A stretch of 5,199 nt of DNA from Pseudomonadota bacterium (GTDB taxonomy: Bacteria > Myxococcota > UBA9042 > PHBI01): the NCBI GenBank assembly GCA_005788935.1, contig SYAK01000404.1:1-5199 (forward strand). The letters run 5' to 3'. The notes below the pieces were generated by a model. It did not search any database. It saw only the letters and a list, made by a program, of their open reading frames with translations, and had not been told where the DNA came from. Positions 1-5,199 of this stretch are shown piece by piece. The position numbers were made by a program, and so were the translations under genes. Position 1 is the first letter of the stretch. Each line of letters opens with the position of its first letter.

Positions 1-261
1 AAGGCGCGGCTCTACGACCTCGAGCTGCAGCAGCGCGCCGCCGAGCGCGACGCCCTCGAGGCGTCCAAGCAGGACAACTCCTTTGGCAGCCAGATCCGCA
101 ACTACGTGCTGCACCCGTATCAGCTCGTGAAGGATCTGCGCAGCGGTCAGGAGACCTCGAACGTGCAGGCGGTCCTCGACGGGGACATCAAGCCGTTCAT
201 CAAGGCGTTCCTGCTCATCAAGGGCGGGGCCCGCGCGGTCGCGAGCGACGACGAGCCGTAA
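1..261 (+). CDS. prfB: Peptide chain release factor 2 (RF2), C-terminal 86 residues, 5' end outside window
   Basis: RF2 recognises UGA and UAA stop codons in the ribosomal A site and triggers peptide release in the cytoplasm. The frame is open from base 1 and ends at TAA 259-261. The visible part holds the conserved RF2 tail: an amphipathic helix (KARLYDLELQQ), then GSQIRNYVLHPYQLVKDLR, then ETSNVQAVLDGDIKPFI. The block YVLHPYQLVKDLR separates RF2 from RF1, whose matching segment is of the RTYNFPQGRVTDHR type. The GGQ catalytic loop, the stop-recognition SPF motif and any programmed frameshift site lie upstream and cannot be checked. A short tail after the final conserved helix (LLIKGGARAVASDDEP) looks slightly longer than in E. 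coli RF2. The gene converges on the radical SAM gene, with 20 nt between stop codons. Confidence 0.96.
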   Translation, partial: KARLYDLELQQRAAERDALEASKQDNSFGSQIRNYVLHPYQLVKDLRSGQETSNVQAVLDGDIKPFIKAFLLIKGGARAVASDDEP

Positions 262-266
262 GCCGC

Positions 267-303
267 CGATGGGTGCCCGTCTCAGTCGAGCGGGCGCCCA
301 TCG
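267..303. terminator. Long GC-rich hairpin at convergent gene ends; likely bidirectional terminator without a U-tract
   Basis: Bases 267-279 (CGATGGGTGCCCG) pair with 291-303 (CGGGCGCCCATCG) over 13 positions: 12 Watson-Crick pairs and one G-T wobble. Inside, 281-283 can pair with 288-290, leaving T280 as a bulge and a 4-nt loop. The hairpin starts 6 nt after the prfB stop. It contains the radical SAM stop codon (284-282) within its apical part, so its right arm is also that gene's last codons. No T-run follows on either strand, so this is not a classic intrinsic terminator. It could work as a U-less terminator, a 3'-end stabiliser or a barrier to convergent transcription. The pairing is seen directly; the role is inferred. 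Confidence 0.6.
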
Positions 304-1223
304 AGCAGCGGCGTGGCGAAGGGCAGGGCGCGCAGCAGGCCGACAGCAGCTTCGACCTCCGCGCTCTGCATTCGGTGCGCCATCGGGCCCGCCGCCCGCG
401 ACATGCGGTACGGGTGGTATCCGGTCATCACGTTGACGGGTACGTCCGGGCAGCGTCGCGCGAGCGCCTCGAGCACGGGCTGCGTGCAGCAGGCGAGGTG
501 TCCCGGCATCAGCAGGTGGCGGACGAGGATGAAGGGCTGTGCGGACCCGTCGAGGCGGGGAGGGCGCGGCCCGTCGGTCCCGAGCAGCCGCGTCAGCGAC
601 GCGTCGAGCCCGGCGACGTAGCCGCGGACACCAGCGAGCTTCAGGCCACAGGCGTCCGTGCCGAATTTCCAGTCGACGAGCCACGTCCCGATGATGGGGC
701 GCAGCGCGTCGAGCACCTCGGGCGTTGTCCAGAGGTTCGTGTTCCACACGATATGCGTGTCACATGGCACATGCGAGAGTGTGCGCAGGATGTAGAGCAG
801 GTTGACGTCGGGCACCCCGCCGACGAAGTTGACGTTCGTCGCACCCTCGGCGCGCCGCCGCGCGATGCGTGTCGCGAGCGTCTCGGGCGGCCACGTGACG
901 CCGACGTCGCGCGGGTGGCGGACCGCGCGGTCATCGCTGCAGAAGGCGCAGCGAAAGCTGCAGCCCGAGAGGTAGATCGCGTGACTCGGGACGAGCAGGC
1001 GTTCTTCCCCGAGGTGAAGATACTCCTTGTAGATTCGGGCGTCTGCGCCGAGGCCGCAGCGGCCGTCTGGCGCGGCGTGGCGGTCGACACCGCAGCGGAG
1101 GCCGCAGACGTCGCAGGCGCTGTAGCGGGCCTCGGTCCACCCGATGGCCCGGGTGAGGGCCGCGGGGTCGAACCGCACCGCGGGCAGCGTCGGGGACCCT
1201 CGCGCTTGCGGTGAGGCGCTCAT
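282..1223 (-). CDS. Radical SAM protein, PflA-like (COG1313 / PflX-type), substrate unknown
   Basis: Predicted cytoplasmic [4Fe-4S] radical SAM enzyme. Numbered from the ATG at 1223 (313 aa), it has an N-terminal cysteine cluster C37-x2-C40-x3-C44 plus C56 (CDVCGLRCG...RCG), then the radical SAM motif C88-x3-C92-x2-C95 (CSFRCAFC). Further family-like blocks are NVNFVGGVPD (about 130-139, the GG-type SAM-contacting region), IVWNTNLW, WLVDWKFG, VRHLLMPGHLACC (about 234-246) and PVNVMTGYHPY (about 262-272). These match the COG1313 family, described as homologues of pyruvate formate-lyase activating enzyme; its true substrate is not established. No glycyl-radical enzyme gene is in the window. In-frame ATGs also exist at 1244 and 1313. 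I prefer 1223 because it avoids overlap with the divergent gene at 1243 and has GGGGA (bases 1238-1234) 10 nt upstream. The additional N-terminal residues of the longer forms look unconserved. Confidence 0.9.
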   Translation of the reverse strand: MSASPQARGSPTLPAVRFDPAALTRAIGWTEARYSACDVCGLRCGVDRHAAPDGRCGLGADARIYKEYLHLGEERLLVPSHAIYLSGCSFRCAFCSDDRAVRHPRDVGVTWPPETLATRIARRRAEGATNVNFVGGVPDVNLLYILRTLSHVPCDTHIVWNTNLWTTPEVLDALRPIIGTWLVDWKFGTDACGLKLAGVRGYVAGLDASLTRLLGTDGPRPPRLDGSAQPFILVRHLLMPGHLACCTQPVLEALARRCPDVPVNVMTGYHPYRMSRAAGPMAHRMQSAEVEAAVGLLRALPFATPLLDGRPLD

Positions 1224-1234
1224 CGGCCTAGCAT
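1206..1234 (+). promoter_or_regulatory. Possible sigma70-like promoter for the + strand operon, giving a near-leaderless mRNA
   Basis: TTGCGG at 1206-1211 and TAGCAT at 1229-1234 are separated by 17 nt and match the -35 and -10 consensus at 3/6 and 4/6. A start about 7 nt past the -10 would be near 1241, almost at the ATG at 1243. That gene has no clear Shine-Dalgarno sequence just upstream, which fits a leaderless message. Matches this weak arise by chance in 5 kb, and -10/-35 preferences of the host are unknown. Confidence 0.25.
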
Positions 1235-1258
1235 CCCCGGCCATGAACGGCTTGGCAA
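1230..1258 (-). promoter_or_regulatory. Possible divergent promoter for the radical SAM gene
   Basis: Read on the - strand, TTGCCA (1258-1253, 5/6 to TTGACA) and GATGCT (1235-1230, 3/6 to TATAAT) are spaced by 17 nt. The -10 element would overlap the putative -10 of the opposite promoter. The predicted start falls at about the ATG at 1223, which conflicts with use of the GGGGA at 1238-1234 as a ribosome binding site. Only one of these two readings can be right unless transcription starts further upstream. Confidence 0.18.
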
Positions 1259-1971
1259 GAGGACGGCACGCGACCGTGGCCTGCGCGTCCCGTGTCGCGC
1301 TCGCAGCGCTCACGGCCTTCGGCTGCGGTCACGCGACGCCCGCCCCGCAGGTCGAGCCCGCCCCTGTGGCCGAGGTGCCTCAGACCGCGCCGCGCGATCC
1401 CGTGCTGCGGGTGCACCACCACTGGGCCGAGTGCCGCGAGGGCAGCTACGGCGACCTGACGGTCACCATCGACGGGGTTCCTTGCGACCTCGCCCCAGGT
1501 GAGCACCTCGCGGTCCCGTTGACGCCCGGTCCGCACGCGGTCGCCCTCGGCCCGGACCGCACCCCCGCGCCTGGCGAGCCCGTGTCAATGCAGGTCCCGA
1601 TGCACGAGGACCGCGATCTCCACGTCGGTTGCCGTCCGCACGTGTGGCATCGCGGGTATCTCGTCCCGCTCGTGCTGCGGCCCGACGGGGCGACGGGCTT
1701 CACGGGCCGCGTCGTGGCCGGTGGCGTCGAGGTCGAGCTCGTCGCCGGTCGCCGCGCCGTCATCCTCCTGCCGCGCGGGAGCCACCGCCTCGAGCCGCGC
1801 GGCCTGCCGGGCTGCCCAGCGACCGCGACCCAGGTCACCCTCGCAGGCGCGGGCGCTATCGCCCACCTCGGCCCCTGCGGCGAGGCGCGGGTCGAACCAC
1901 CTCCTCCGCTCGTCCCGGTGGCGCCCGGACGTTGCGCTTTCGGTCCGGCCTCCGTAGGGTCCGCGCCGTGA
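1243..1971 (+). CDS. Predicted lipoprotein with two PEGA-like repeats, function unknown
   Basis: 242 aa. The N-terminus has basic residues (R6, R8, R17), a hydrophobic run (VALAALTAF) and Cys28 in the context TAFG-C, a plausible but imperfect lipobox (Ala at -3, Phe at -2). A Pro/Ala-rich linker follows (about 31-52), as is common for lipoproteins anchored at the envelope. The rest looks like two related beta-rich units, residues 70-130 and 152-212. Each opens with a G...V..(D/G)GV..(D/E)L..G pattern, continues with a LTPGPH or LPRGSH turn, and ends at Cys130 or Cys212. This resembles PEGA-type surface domains, but no exact family is claimed. A Pro-rich tail ends the protein. The upstream ATG at 1144 lies antisense within the radical SAM gene and would bury the signal peptide, so 1243 is preferred. 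The stop overlaps the next start by 4 nt (GTGA), indicating translational coupling. Confidence 0.75.
   Translation: MNGLARGRHATVACASRVALAALTAFGCGHATPAPQVEPAPVAEVPQTAPRDPVLRVHHHWAECREGSYGDLTVTIDGVPCDLAPGEHLAVPLTPGPHAVALGPDRTPAPGEPVSMQVPMHEDRDLHVGCRPHVWHRGYLVPLVLRPDGATGFTGRVVAGGVEVELVAGRRAVILLPRGSHRLEPRGLPGCPATATQVTLAGAGAIAHLGPCGEARVEPPPPLVPVAPGRCAFGPASVGSAP
1450..1878 (+). repeat. Diverged tandem protein repeat (two about 61-residue PEGA-like units)
   Basis: Unit 1 is residues 70-130 (bases 1450-1632) and unit 2 is residues 152-212 (bases 1696-1878), giving a period of about 82 residues. Shared positions include the opening Gly, the GV dipeptide (78-79 and 161-162), an acidic-Leu pair (DL 82-83, EL 165-166), the PGPH/RGSH turn (95-98 and 178-181) and a closing Cys (130 and 212). 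The similarity is at protein level only; the DNA has diverged. It is a by-eye alignment. Confidence 0.45.
1956..1959 (+). promoter_or_regulatory. Ribosome binding site supporting the GTG start at 1968
   Basis: AGGG lies 8 nt before GTG 1968-1970, inside the end of the preceding lipoprotein gene. It supports a GTG start in the GTGA overlap rather than the in-frame ATG at 1629, which would lie wholly within the lipoprotein coding region and add an Arg/Pro-rich out-of-frame peptide. Confidence 0.6.
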
Positions 1972-2768
1972 ACGTCCTCGTCATCGGCTTTCCGGACTCC
2001 GAGCTGCGGTCGTTGAGCGACCTGCTCTCGGCCGCGGGCCACGGCGTGCTCGCGGCGTCGGGGCGCGAGGGGGCCCGAACCTTCGCCACCGCGATGGTGC
2101 CCGATGTCGTCGCGATCCCCGAGGGTCCGCGCGGCGTCGAGGCCGCGGGTTGGCTTGACCCGCTGCCGCCCGCCTCGCGCGTCGTCACCGTCGAGGCCGG
2201 GCCGCAGGCTCTGGACCGTATCACCGGGGCGGCGGATGGAGCAGCCTCTGTCCAGCCCGTCCGGCCGCGCCGACGAGGCAAGGCCTCGGCAGAGGCCCCG
2301 CCATCCACGTTGTCATTACCATCCGCATCAGAAGCCGTGATCGACCCGGTCCTCGTCGCGCCCTACGTCGCGCAGCCAGCGTCGATCCCTGCTGTCGACC
2401 CGGCCCCGCGTCCGGTCGAGGCCGGCATGGACCGCCTCGACCTCCACCCCGAGCTCGCCGCGAAGCTCGGGCAGGTGCGCCTCGCAGACTACTTCACGCT
2501 GCTCGAGGTCGAGCCCGAGGCCTCGACGTGGGTCATCCGCGAAGGCCACGAGCGCCTCGTCCGCCGCTTCTCCGCCCGCGGCTGGCCGCACCGCCTGACC
2601 CCGCTCGAGCTCGAGGCCCTCGACGAGGTCGGGCGCGGGCTCGCCGACGCGCTCCTCGTCCTGGGTGACGACGAGCTCCGCGGACGTTATCAGCGCGCCC
2701 TCGCCGCTGCGGCCCAGGGCCTCGCCCCCGGGCCCTCCAGCGGCAGCGCGCCGCGCGGGCACGGCTGA
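1968..2768 (+). CDS. Degenerate receiver-like plus J-domain-like (DnaJ-related) protein lacking HPD
   Basis: 266 aa, no signal peptide or membrane segment seen, so probably cytoplasmic. Residues 1-87 open with MNVLVIGFPDSEL and contain PDVVAIPEGPRG, the shape of a response-regulator receiver. The usual acidic pair is replaced by Gly-Phe-Pro-Asp, and the phospho-acceptor Asp position reads Pro51/Glu52, so phosphorylation looks unlikely. Residues about 90-160 are a Pro/Ala/Ser-rich, probably disordered linker. Residues 172-246 resemble a J domain: DYFTLLEVEPEAS, IREGHERLVRRFSARG, then ALLVLGDDELRGRYQRAL, matching helix I, helix II and the helix III/IV ending. The HPD tripeptide needed to stimulate DnaK is absent; the loop reads FSARGWPH. 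The protein may therefore be a scaffold rather than a true co-chaperone. It overlaps the upstream lipoprotein by 4 nt and precedes def by 82 nt. The domain assignments are inferred by eye. Confidence 0.75.
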   Translation: MNVLVIGFPDSELRSLSDLLSAAGHGVLAASGREGARTFATAMVPDVVAIPEGPRGVEAAGWLDPLPPASRVVTVEAGPQALDRITGAADGAASVQPVRPRRRGKASAEAPPSTLSLPSASEAVIDPVLVAPYVAQPASIPAVDPAPRPVEAGMDRLDLHPELAAKLGQVRLADYFTLLEVEPEASTWVIREGHERLVRRFSARGWPHRLTPLELEALDEVGRGLADALLVLGDDELRGRYQRALAAAAQGLAPGPSSGSAPRGHG

Positions 2769-2850
2769 TTCCGCCCGACGCCGTGACCTTGTCCTTGAAC
2801 ACGCGCCGCGCGCGCGCAACCATCTCCCAGACCTGCCGCGAGAGGAACCG
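2769..2850 (+). other. 82-nt spacer before def
   Basis: The segment contains a GC-alternating stretch (CGCGCCGCGCGCGC type, about 2801-2818) and ends in the def ribosome binding site. I see no convincing promoter, hairpin with T-run or small gene. Its length leaves room for a def-fmt internal promoter, but none is recognisable. Confidence 0.4.
2842..2845 (+). promoter_or_regulatory. Ribosome binding site for def
   Basis: GAGG within AGAGGA, 5 nt before ATG 2851. It settles the def start at 2851 over upstream in-frame starts such as 2665, which lies inside the J-like gene and would prepend a low-complexity Ala/Pro/Arg segment. Confidence 0.8.
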
Positions 2851-3444
2851 ATGGCCCGCCTGCCCCTCGTCATCTACCCCGACACCATCCTGACGACGCG
2901 CTCGACCGACGTCACCGAGATCGACCAGCGCCTCGTGACCTTCGTCGAGGACATGCGCGAGACGATGTACGTCTCGCACGGCATTGGGCTCGCGGCCCCG
3001 CAGGTTGCCCGCAACATCCGCGTCATCACGATCGACGTGCCGAAGGATCAGGGTGGGCGCGGCTTCCTGCACCTCATCAACCCGGTCATCGTCGAGGGCT
3101 TCGGCAAGACGACCTACGAAGAGGGATGCCTGTCGTTTCCGGGTCTTACGGCAGAAATTCGGCGACGCAAGCAGCTCCACGTCAAGGCCTACGACGTGGA
3201 CGGCAACCTCCTCGACTTTGAAGCGGACGACCTCTTCGCGATCTGCATCCAGCACGAGATAGACCACCTCGACGGCGTGACCTTAGTCGACCGACTGACG
3301 CCCGTGCAGAAGAAGCTCGTCGTGAAGGGCTACCTCCGTCGGCGCGAGGACGAACTTTACGACGACAACGTCGACCGCATCCTCGCGATCCACGGCAAGG
3401 GCCTCGCGGAGGGCCGCGTCCCCGCGATCGACGACGCGCCCTGA
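2851..3444 (+). CDS. def: Peptide deformylase
   Basis: 197 aa cytoplasmic metalloenzyme that hydrolyses the N-formyl group from the initiator methionine of nascent proteins at the ribosome exit. All three family motifs are intact: motif I GIGLAAPQ (44-51), motif II EGCLSFPG (91-98, metal ligand Cys93) and motif III QHEIDHLDG (134-142, ligands His135 and His139, catalytic Glu136). The N-terminus LPLVIYPDTILTTRSTDV matches the usual opening strand and helix. At 197 aa it is longer than E. coli Def (169 aa) because of a charged C-terminal extension after VKGYLRRR, ending in an acidic DDAP tail. The motif order and EGCLS suggest a bacterial type 1 enzyme. It is followed by fmt after 41 nt, the usual def-fmt pairing. 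A small GGGGC/GCCCC hairpin follows the stop without a T-run, so read-through into fmt is likely. Confidence 0.98.
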   Translation: MARLPLVIYPDTILTTRSTDVTEIDQRLVTFVEDMRETMYVSHGIGLAAPQVARNIRVITIDVPKDQGGRGFLHLINPVIVEGFGKTTYEEGCLSFPGLTAEIRRRKQLHVKAYDVDGNLLDFEADDLFAICIQHEIDHLDGVTLVDRLTPVQKKLVVKGYLRRREDELYDDNVDRILAIHGKGLAEGRVPAIDDAP

Positions 3445-3485
3445 GGGGCCGCCAGCCCCCCGTACCCCTCGCCAGCGAGCCCCGC

Positions 3486-4442
3486 ATGTCGCTCTCGGTC
3501 GTCTTCATGGGCACCCCCCACTTCGCCCTCACGGCGCTCGAGGCCATCGCGCGGAGCCATCACCGCGTCGTCGGGGTCGTCAGCCAGCCCGACCGCCCGA
3601 GCGGCCGCGGCCAGACGCTGCAGCCGCCGCCTGTCGCGGCGTGGGCCCGCCAGAACGGCGTCCCGCTGTTCCAGCCCGAGCATTGCCGCGATGAGGCATT
3701 CCGGACGCGTTTCGCGGCCTTCGAGGCCGACATCGCCGTCGTCGCGGCCTTTGGCCACATCCTCGGCGAGAAGGCGCTCGCCATTCCGCGGCTTGGCTGC
3801 GTCAACATCCACGCGAGCCTGCTCCCGCGCCACCGCGGCGCGAGCCCCATCTCGGCCGCCATCGACGCGGGGGATGCCGAGACCGGCGTCTGCATCATGC
3901 AGATGGACCGCGGGCTCGACACCGGTCCGGTCCTCGCGCGCGCCGCGACCCCCATCGGGCCTGACGACACGACCCCGGTCCTGCACGACCGCCTCGCTGG
4001 CCTCGGCGCCGACCTCATCGTCACGACCCTCGACGCGATCGAGGCTGGCACGGCGGTCCCGACACCGCAACCAGATGCGGGTGCTACCTATGCCCGAAAG
4101 CTCGACAAGCGCCTCGCCGATCTCGACTTCCACGAGCCCGCGGCGGCCCTCGCGCGCCACATCCGGGCGCACGACCCGTGGCCAGGCGCTCGCGCCTTCG
4201 TCGACGGCCGCCTCGTCCGCATTCAGCCGCCCGCCCGGGAGGCCGACGGTTGGCGCCACGACGTCACCCCGGGGACCATCCTCGCGATTGGCCCCGAGGG
4301 CATCCGCGTCGCCTGCGGCGCGGGGTCGGTCCTGACCCTCGGCACGCTGCAGGCCGAGGGGCGCAAGCCGCTCGACGCCCAGAGCTTCGCGCGTGGTTTC
4401 CCACTCGCCGAGGGGATGGTGCTGACGCGGGCGGCGACCTGA
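3486..4442 (+). CDS. fmt: Methionyl-tRNA formyltransferase
   Basis: 318 aa cytoplasmic enzyme that transfers a formyl group from 10-formyltetrahydrofolate to Met-tRNA(fMet) for translation initiation. It is close to the E. coli length (315 aa). The N-terminal Rossmann-like catalytic domain starts with SVVFMGTPHFAL and includes QPDRPSGRG (34-42), the tRNA-contacting loop. The catalytic residues are all present: Asn107 and His109 in VNIHASLLP, and Asp145 in GLDTGP. The folate-site signature reads SLLPRHRGASPI (111-122), with Ser in place of the commoner Ala before Pro. The C-terminal OB-like tRNA-binding domain begins near residue 200, with HDPWPGARAF and the closing region around GTLQAEGRKPLD. 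The start ATG 3486 has only a weak purine-rich sequence upstream (GCGAG). The stop is 3 nt from the next gene's ATG, suggesting coupling. Confidence 0.98.
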   Translation: MSLSVVFMGTPHFALTALEAIARSHHRVVGVVSQPDRPSGRGQTLQPPPVAAWARQNGVPLFQPEHCRDEAFRTRFAAFEADIAVVAAFGHILGEKALAIPRLGCVNIHASLLPRHRGASPISAAIDAGDAETGVCIMQMDRGLDTGPVLARAATPIGPDDTTPVLHDRLAGLGADLIVTTLDAIEAGTAVPTPQPDAGATYARKLDKRLADLDFHEPAAALARHIRAHDPWPGARAFVDGRLVRIQPPAREADGWRHDVTPGTILAIGPEGIRVACGAGSVLTLGTLQAEGRKPLDAQSFARGFPLAEGMVLTRAAT

Positions 4443-4445
4443 GCC

Positions 4446-5199
4446 ATGGCGCGCCTCCCTCGCGTCCTGTCGCTCGCGGCCGCGTCGCTGCTTGCCTGCG
4501 ACGGGTCGGGCACCGACGGGCAGCGGGCGCTCGAGGAGGCCCTCGCGAAGGCGCTTCCGGACCGGGCGGTCACCGCGGCGGCCGCCTGGCCCGAGGGCAG
4601 CCTCGAGGTCGAGGGACACGTCACCGTCGAGGACGGTGAGGGGCAACGCTGGCGCCTCGAGGTGACGCGCTTCGCCCGCGTCCGCGCCGACGGGGCCATG
4701 CGCATCCGCGAGACACGCCGTTGGCAGGTCACCGAAAAGCCCGCGGTGGGCGACGCGCGCGAGGAGGATCGCTGGGACCGCTTCGAGGCGGTCTCGGACG
4801 GTCGGACCTGGGTCACGCGACGCGGTGAGGGGCCCTGGATCGCGCGCGACGTCACAGACGGCCACCACCTCGCGACCCTCCGGCGCGTGCGCGACTGGCT
4901 GCCCGAGCTCGTCCGGGCCCTCGACGGCGGGCTCGCGCGCACGCCGACCGCCGAGCCTCCGTTGACCCTGTCGGGTCGCACGCTCGCCTGGCAGCGAGTG
5001 ACACCGCGGGCCGACCAGGTGGCCGCGAGCGCTGCTCCGGAGGCGCTCCGCACCCTGCGCGATGACGAGGCCCGCTGGCCGGAGTGGTTCGGTGCCACGC
5101 ATCGGGTCGAGCGGGCCGCGGGCCGGGTCGCGGTCCTGACCGACGCGCTGCCCGGCCGCGCCGAGGTCGCGGGCGAGGCCGTGCTCGGCGAGCTCGAGC
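4446..5199 (+). CDS. Predicted lipoprotein, function unknown, 3' end outside window
   Basis: The frame is open from ATG 4446 to the window edge (251 complete codons, no stop). The N-terminus is a textbook lipoprotein signal: basic residues R3 and R6, a short hydrophobic core (VLSLAAASLLA) and lipobox LLA-C18. Asp19 at +2 would signal inner-membrane retention under the E. coli Lol rule, but that rule may not hold in this host. The mature part is rich in Arg, Glu and Trp. It has an alternating pattern suggesting beta strands (SLEVEGHVTVED, WRLEVTRFARV, RFEAVSDGRTWVTRRGEGPW). The last stretch loosely recalls LolA/LppX-like lipoprotein folds, but the match is too weak to name. It starts 3 nt after the fmt stop, so it is very likely translated from the same message. 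Many rival frames on the opposite strand here are GC-driven shadows. Confidence 0.8.
   Translation, partial: MARLPRVLSLAAASLLACDGSGTDGQRALEEALAKALPDRAVTAAAAWPEGSLEVEGHVTVEDGEGQRWRLEVTRFARVRADGAMRIRETRRWQVTEKPAVGDAREEDRWDRFEAVSDGRTWVTRRGEGPWIARDVTDGHHLATLRRVRDWLPELVRALDGGLARTPTAEPPLTLSGRTLAWQRVTPRADQVAASAAPEALRTLRDDEARWPEWFGATHRVERAAGRVAVLTDALPGRAEVAGEAVLGELE

Noticed and set aside
273..1214. 313-residue open frame on the + strand opposite the radical SAM gene
   Set aside because: It is antisense to a gene with intact cysteine motifs, and the product is low-complexity with no family match. It is a composition shadow.
1629..1967. N-terminal 113-residue extension of the J-like protein from ATG 1629
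   Set aside because: The segment lies inside the lipoprotein gene in another frame and is an Arg/Pro-rich string. The GTG at 1968 with AGGG 8 nt upstream is the better start.
2665..2850. 62-residue N-terminal extension of peptide deformylase
   Set aside because: It overlaps the J-like gene and is low-complexity. The family N-terminus starts at ATG 2851, with AGAGGA just upstream.
3445..3459. GGGGC/GCCCC 5-bp hairpin between def and fmt as a terminator
   Set aside because: The stem is short, there is no T-run, and C-runs give several alternative pairings. def and fmt are normally co-transcribed, so a true terminator here is unlikely.
3357..5102. 581-residue open frame on the - strand, opposite the def end, fmt and the second lipoprotein gene
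   Set aside because: It is antisense to fmt, which has clear catalytic motifs. Its composition is Arg/Ala/Gly/Asp-rich with no recognisable domain. In very GC-rich DNA stop codons are rare, so long antisense frames are expected.
1..5199. CRISPR array, insertion sequence, tRNA, toxin-antitoxin or defence system
   Set aside because: I looked for regularly spaced repeats, terminal inverted repeats with a transposase, tRNA cloverleaf motifs and known defence proteins, and saw none. The genes are mainly housekeeping plus uncharacterised lipoproteins.
1..5199. Frequent CTCGAG hexamers as possible functional sites
   Set aside because: They fall mainly in coding frames as Leu-Glu (CTC GAG) or similar dipeptides, and are explained by codon preference.

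Overview
The window is very GC-rich (roughly 70% by eye). Its codons end mostly in C, with an obvious preference for CTC (Leu) and GTC (Val). It carries two predicted lipoprotein genes and a J-domain-like gene next to def-fmt. This fits a high-GC Gram-negative bacterium, and Myxococcota (Deltaproteobacteria sensu lato) is the best guess. That placement is inference from style and gene content; there is no rRNA or other taxonomic marker here.

Layout: (1) 1-261, + strand: the C-terminal end of peptide chain release factor 2 (prfB). (2) 267-303: a strong GC-rich hairpin at the convergent junction, probably a two-way transcription end. (3) 282-1223, - strand: a radical SAM protein of the PflA-like COG1313/PflX type. 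(4) About 1206-1258: a very tight divergent start region, with gene starts only 19 nt apart. (5) 1243-5199, + strand: a compact run of five genes. These are a lipoprotein with two PEGA-like repeats (1243-1971), a degenerate receiver plus J-domain-like protein (1968-2768), peptide deformylase def (2851-3444), methionyl-tRNA formyltransferase fmt (3486-4442), and a second lipoprotein (4446 to the window edge, incomplete).

How the genes work together: fmt formylates initiator Met-tRNA and def removes the formyl group from new proteins, so they form the usual functional pair. prfB acts at translation termination but lies on the far side of the convergent/divergent radical SAM gene, so it is not in the same operon. 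The lipoproteins and the J-like protein flank def-fmt with overlaps or small gaps (4-nt overlap, 82 nt, 41 nt, 3 nt). This suggests co-transcription, but their functions are unknown. I see no CRISPR array, insertion sequence, tRNA, phage gene or recognisable defence system. The most unusual content is the J-like protein without an HPD motif and the two-repeat lipoprotein just upstream of it.
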